Part shown: piece by piece, positions 5,927 to 7,224 of the stretch | How positions within the stretch are numbered: position 1 is the stretch's first letter | Layout: every line of letters starts with the position of its first letter | Assembly: GCA_900544795.1 (NCBI GenBank) | Contig: UQWM01000036.1 | Coordinates: 1 to 7,224, forward strand | From: an uncultured Phascolarctobacterium sp. | GTDB lineage: Bacteria; Bacillota; Negativicutes; Acidaminococcales; Acidaminococcaceae | Direction of reading: 5' to 3' | Length of the DNA: 7,224 nucleotides | Program-made: the position numbers and the translations under genes | Notes under the pieces: generated by a model | Seen by the model: only the letters and a program-made list of their open reading frames with translations | Told to the model about the DNA's origin: nothing | Database searches by the model: none

Positions 5927-7141
5927 CTAGAAAAGCAGAATGACCATGCCAGCCAGGAGCGCCAGGGTAATACCCAAAGCGTTACGCTTGCAGACTTCCA
6001 TCGGATCAACGCCAGCGATACCTGCGCAGATGATAGTAGCACCAGCGATCGGCGACATGGTGCGGCCCAAAGTGCCGCCCAGGGCAGCCATAGAGCCCAT
6101 ATCGATAGCCTGCAGGCCAAACTGTGCCGCATGCGGGGTAACAGCCTCATTAAAGGCTACTGTAGCCGCATCGCCGCTGCCGGAGATCATAGCCAGGATA
6201 AAGGGGCCAAAGGTAGCCGCGATCTTAACGATTCCGGTAGACTCGAGCATCCAGTTGATCAGCGCTTTAACCAACCCTAAGGACTGCATCCCGGAAACAA
6301 ACACACCAACGGAAATAATGATACCGATGATATTAGCATAGGCGTCGCCCATACCGTCAAAGAAGGATTTAGTCAGTTTGGTCGGATTACTGCGGGTAAC
6401 AAGAAGGCTTACCAACGCACCGATCAGCATAGCCTGCGGCACGCCCATTTTTAAAAACGGCACCATACCGGTTGAACCAACCAGCAAAATGATGACCGGC
6501 AACAGCGGCATCAAAGCATAGAAGGGATTGATTTTTAAATCTGCTTCAAGAGCATTAGAACCGTCTGCCGAAACGTAGCCTTTATTTTCCTTGAGGAAAA
6601 TAGCTACAGCGGTCAGGGTAGCAGCGGCAATGATAACGCTGGCAATATCAGCCATCATATGATGGGAAATAACTTCCGTGATCTCAACGTTTGACAATTT
6701 GGCAATAACGCCGTTATGTACCAAGCCGGGATTCATCATACTGCCGTAAGTACCTGATTTAACAGCGGCTGCCGCCATTGCCGGGTGAATACCGGCCGAC
6801 ATCAGGATCGGAATGAAGATAACGCCTACAGCAGCGCTGCAGCCTGCAGCACTGGGAATGGCGATATTAATTATAAAAGTCGCGATAGTAGCACCGGGGA
6901 TCAGCAAAAATCCCATCTTTTTTAAAACCTTACCGATCGCTACGACCAGATGTTTATCACAGCCGGTATATTTCATAACCAGCGCGAAACCCATGCAGGA
7001 ACAGACTGAAGTGATAAGTCCCGCATTAGTCATGCTTTTGGCAAAAGCATCTAAAGCCGCCATCGGCTTGCCTGCTATAATAGCCATCAAAATACCTGCG
7101 GCAATAAGCACCATTCTCGATTCGTGTCTTTTAAGCAGCAA
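5927..7141 (-). CDS. dcuC: DcuC family C4-dicarboxylate transporter (5' end disrupted or atypical)
   Basis: The open frame encodes 404 residues of a polytopic membrane carrier of the DcuC family, which moves fumarate, succinate and related C4-dicarboxylates across the inner membrane, mostly in anaerobic metabolism. Numbered from TTG 7141, conserved family segments are IPSAAGCSAAVGVIFIP (95-111), SGTYGSMMNPGL (129-140), the ISGSGDAATVAFNEAVTPHA segment (319-338) and GGTLGRTMSPIAGA (355-368). About ten to twelve hydrophobic segments are present. The TTG at 7141 has no ribosome site, and starting there drops the first membrane helix. The same frame continues upstream through a hydrophobic stretch to a TGA at 7183-7181 and, beyond it, an ATG at 7204 with a ribosome site. 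With the TGA read through, the protein would be 425 residues, close to the family size of about 430-460. The gene may thus be mutated, carry a sequence error, or use an unusual start. Its promoter lies outside the window. Confidence 0.88.
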   Translation of the reverse strand: MLLKRHESRMVLIAAGILMAIIAGKPMAALDAFAKSMTNAGLITSVCSCMGFALVMKYTGCDKHLVVAIGKVLKKMGFLLIPGATIATFIINIAIPSAAGCSAAVGVIFIPILMSAGIHPAMAAAAVKSGTYGSMMNPGLVHNGVIAKLSNVEITEVISHHMMADIASVIIAAATLTAVAIFLKENKGYVSADGSNALEADLKINPFYALMPLLPVIILLVGSTGMVPFLKMGVPQAMLIGALVSLLVTRSNPTKLTKSFFDGMGDAYANIIGIIISVGVFVSGMQSLGLVKALINWMLESTGIVKIAATFGPFILAMISGSGDAATVAFNEAVTPHAAQFGLQAIDMGSMAALGGTLGRTMSPIAGATIICAGIAGVDPMEVCKRNALGITLALLAGMVILLF

Positions 7142-7204
7142 ATAAATGACGCCAATAACAATAATTGCACCTAGATAGTGTCAAATAAAGTTCGCAAAAA
7201 CCAT
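7142..7204 (-). pseudogene. dcuC: Upstream in-frame extension of dcuC interrupted by TGA
   Basis: Read on the minus strand from ATG 7204, this stretch gives MVFANFI, a TGA stop at 7183-7181, then HYLGAIIVIGVIYLL running straight into the dcuC frame. GAIIVIGVIYLLL followed by KRHESR has the look of the first helix and cytosolic basic end of DcuC-type carriers. A single change of TGA to TGG (Trp) or CGA (Arg) would restore a full-length gene. TGA is a normal stop elsewhere in the window, so a reassigned code is unlikely. Confidence 0.6.
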
Positions 7205-7208
7205 AATA

Positions 7209-7213
7209 CTCCG
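7209..7213 (-). promoter_or_regulatory. Ribosome binding site CGGAG for the ATG at 7204
   Basis: CGGAG (7213-7209) lies 4 nt before ATG 7204 on the minus strand. It supports translation starting upstream of the in-frame TGA, either as the original dcuC start or as a seven-codon leader. Confidence 0.5.
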
Positions 7214-7224
7214 ATAAAAGCTTA

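Noticed and set aside
5812..6150. A 112-codon minus-strand frame overlapping the 3' end of dcuC and running through its terminator
   Set aside because: It is out of frame with the well-supported dcuC sequence, crosses the terminator hairpin, and reads as low-complexity Leu/Trp/Ser typical of a shifted membrane-protein frame.
7150..7183. TGA in the dcuC extension read as selenocysteine
   Set aside because: No stable hairpin of bacterial SECIS type follows the TGA, and an N-terminal selenocysteine has no known role in this transporter family.
7160..7184. TTGACA on the minus strand at 7184-7179 as a -35 box for a shorter dcuC
   Set aside because: No acceptable -10 hexamer lies 16-18 nt downstream, and a transcript from it would leave almost no leader before TTG 7141.

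Overview
The window looks like an ordinary chromosomal segment of a low-to-moderate GC Bacillota-type bacterium. Strong AGGAGG-like ribosome sites precede most genes, GTG and TTG starts occur, and TGA is used as a real stop. The gene content (a DcuC-type anaerobic C4-dicarboxylate carrier, a split ThrE-type exporter, a PepT-like peptidase and MntP) suggests an anaerobe. A Negativicutes member is my guess from this mix, not something the sequence proves. No rRNA, tRNA, CRISPR array, insertion sequence or phage gene is visible.

Layout. On the + strand, 92-1609 encodes a Ppx/GppA phosphatase with a C-terminal HD domain. It converges on a minus-strand cluster, and the two share a 22-bp bidirectional hairpin terminator at 1610-1658. 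The minus-strand cluster is read from 5787 down to 1664 and holds six closely packed genes: a uracil-DNA glycosylase-family protein, the N-terminal and C-terminal halves of a ThrE/YjjP-YjjB type exporter, a small DUF1232 (YkvA-like) membrane protein, the manganese exporter MntP, and a PepT-like M20 peptidase. The first three genes are joined by two 4-nt ATGA stop/start overlaps, and the other gaps are 11, 22 and 28 nt. They very probably form one operon, driven by an extended -10 promoter just upstream of 5787.

Upstream of this operon, in the same direction, lies dcuC (5927-7141 as an open frame) with its own intrinsic terminator at 5890-5916. Its 5' end is the oddest point of the window. A well-placed ribosome site and ATG at 7204 are in frame with the gene, but codon 8 is TGA. 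The frame between that stop and the first usable TTG (7141) still encodes the family's first membrane helix. Either the gene carries a nonsense mutation (or sequence error), or it starts in an unusual way.

How the genes fit together: DcuC moves C4-dicarboxylates. The ThrE-like pair exports small metabolites (serine/threonine in characterised ThrE; succinate has been proposed for E. coli YjjPB). MntP removes excess manganese, and PepT-like enzymes trim short peptides. The operon mixes DNA repair, export and peptide turnover, and no single pathway explains it. I found no convincing new system; the most useful leads are the broken or unusual start of dcuC and the dyad around the operon promoter.
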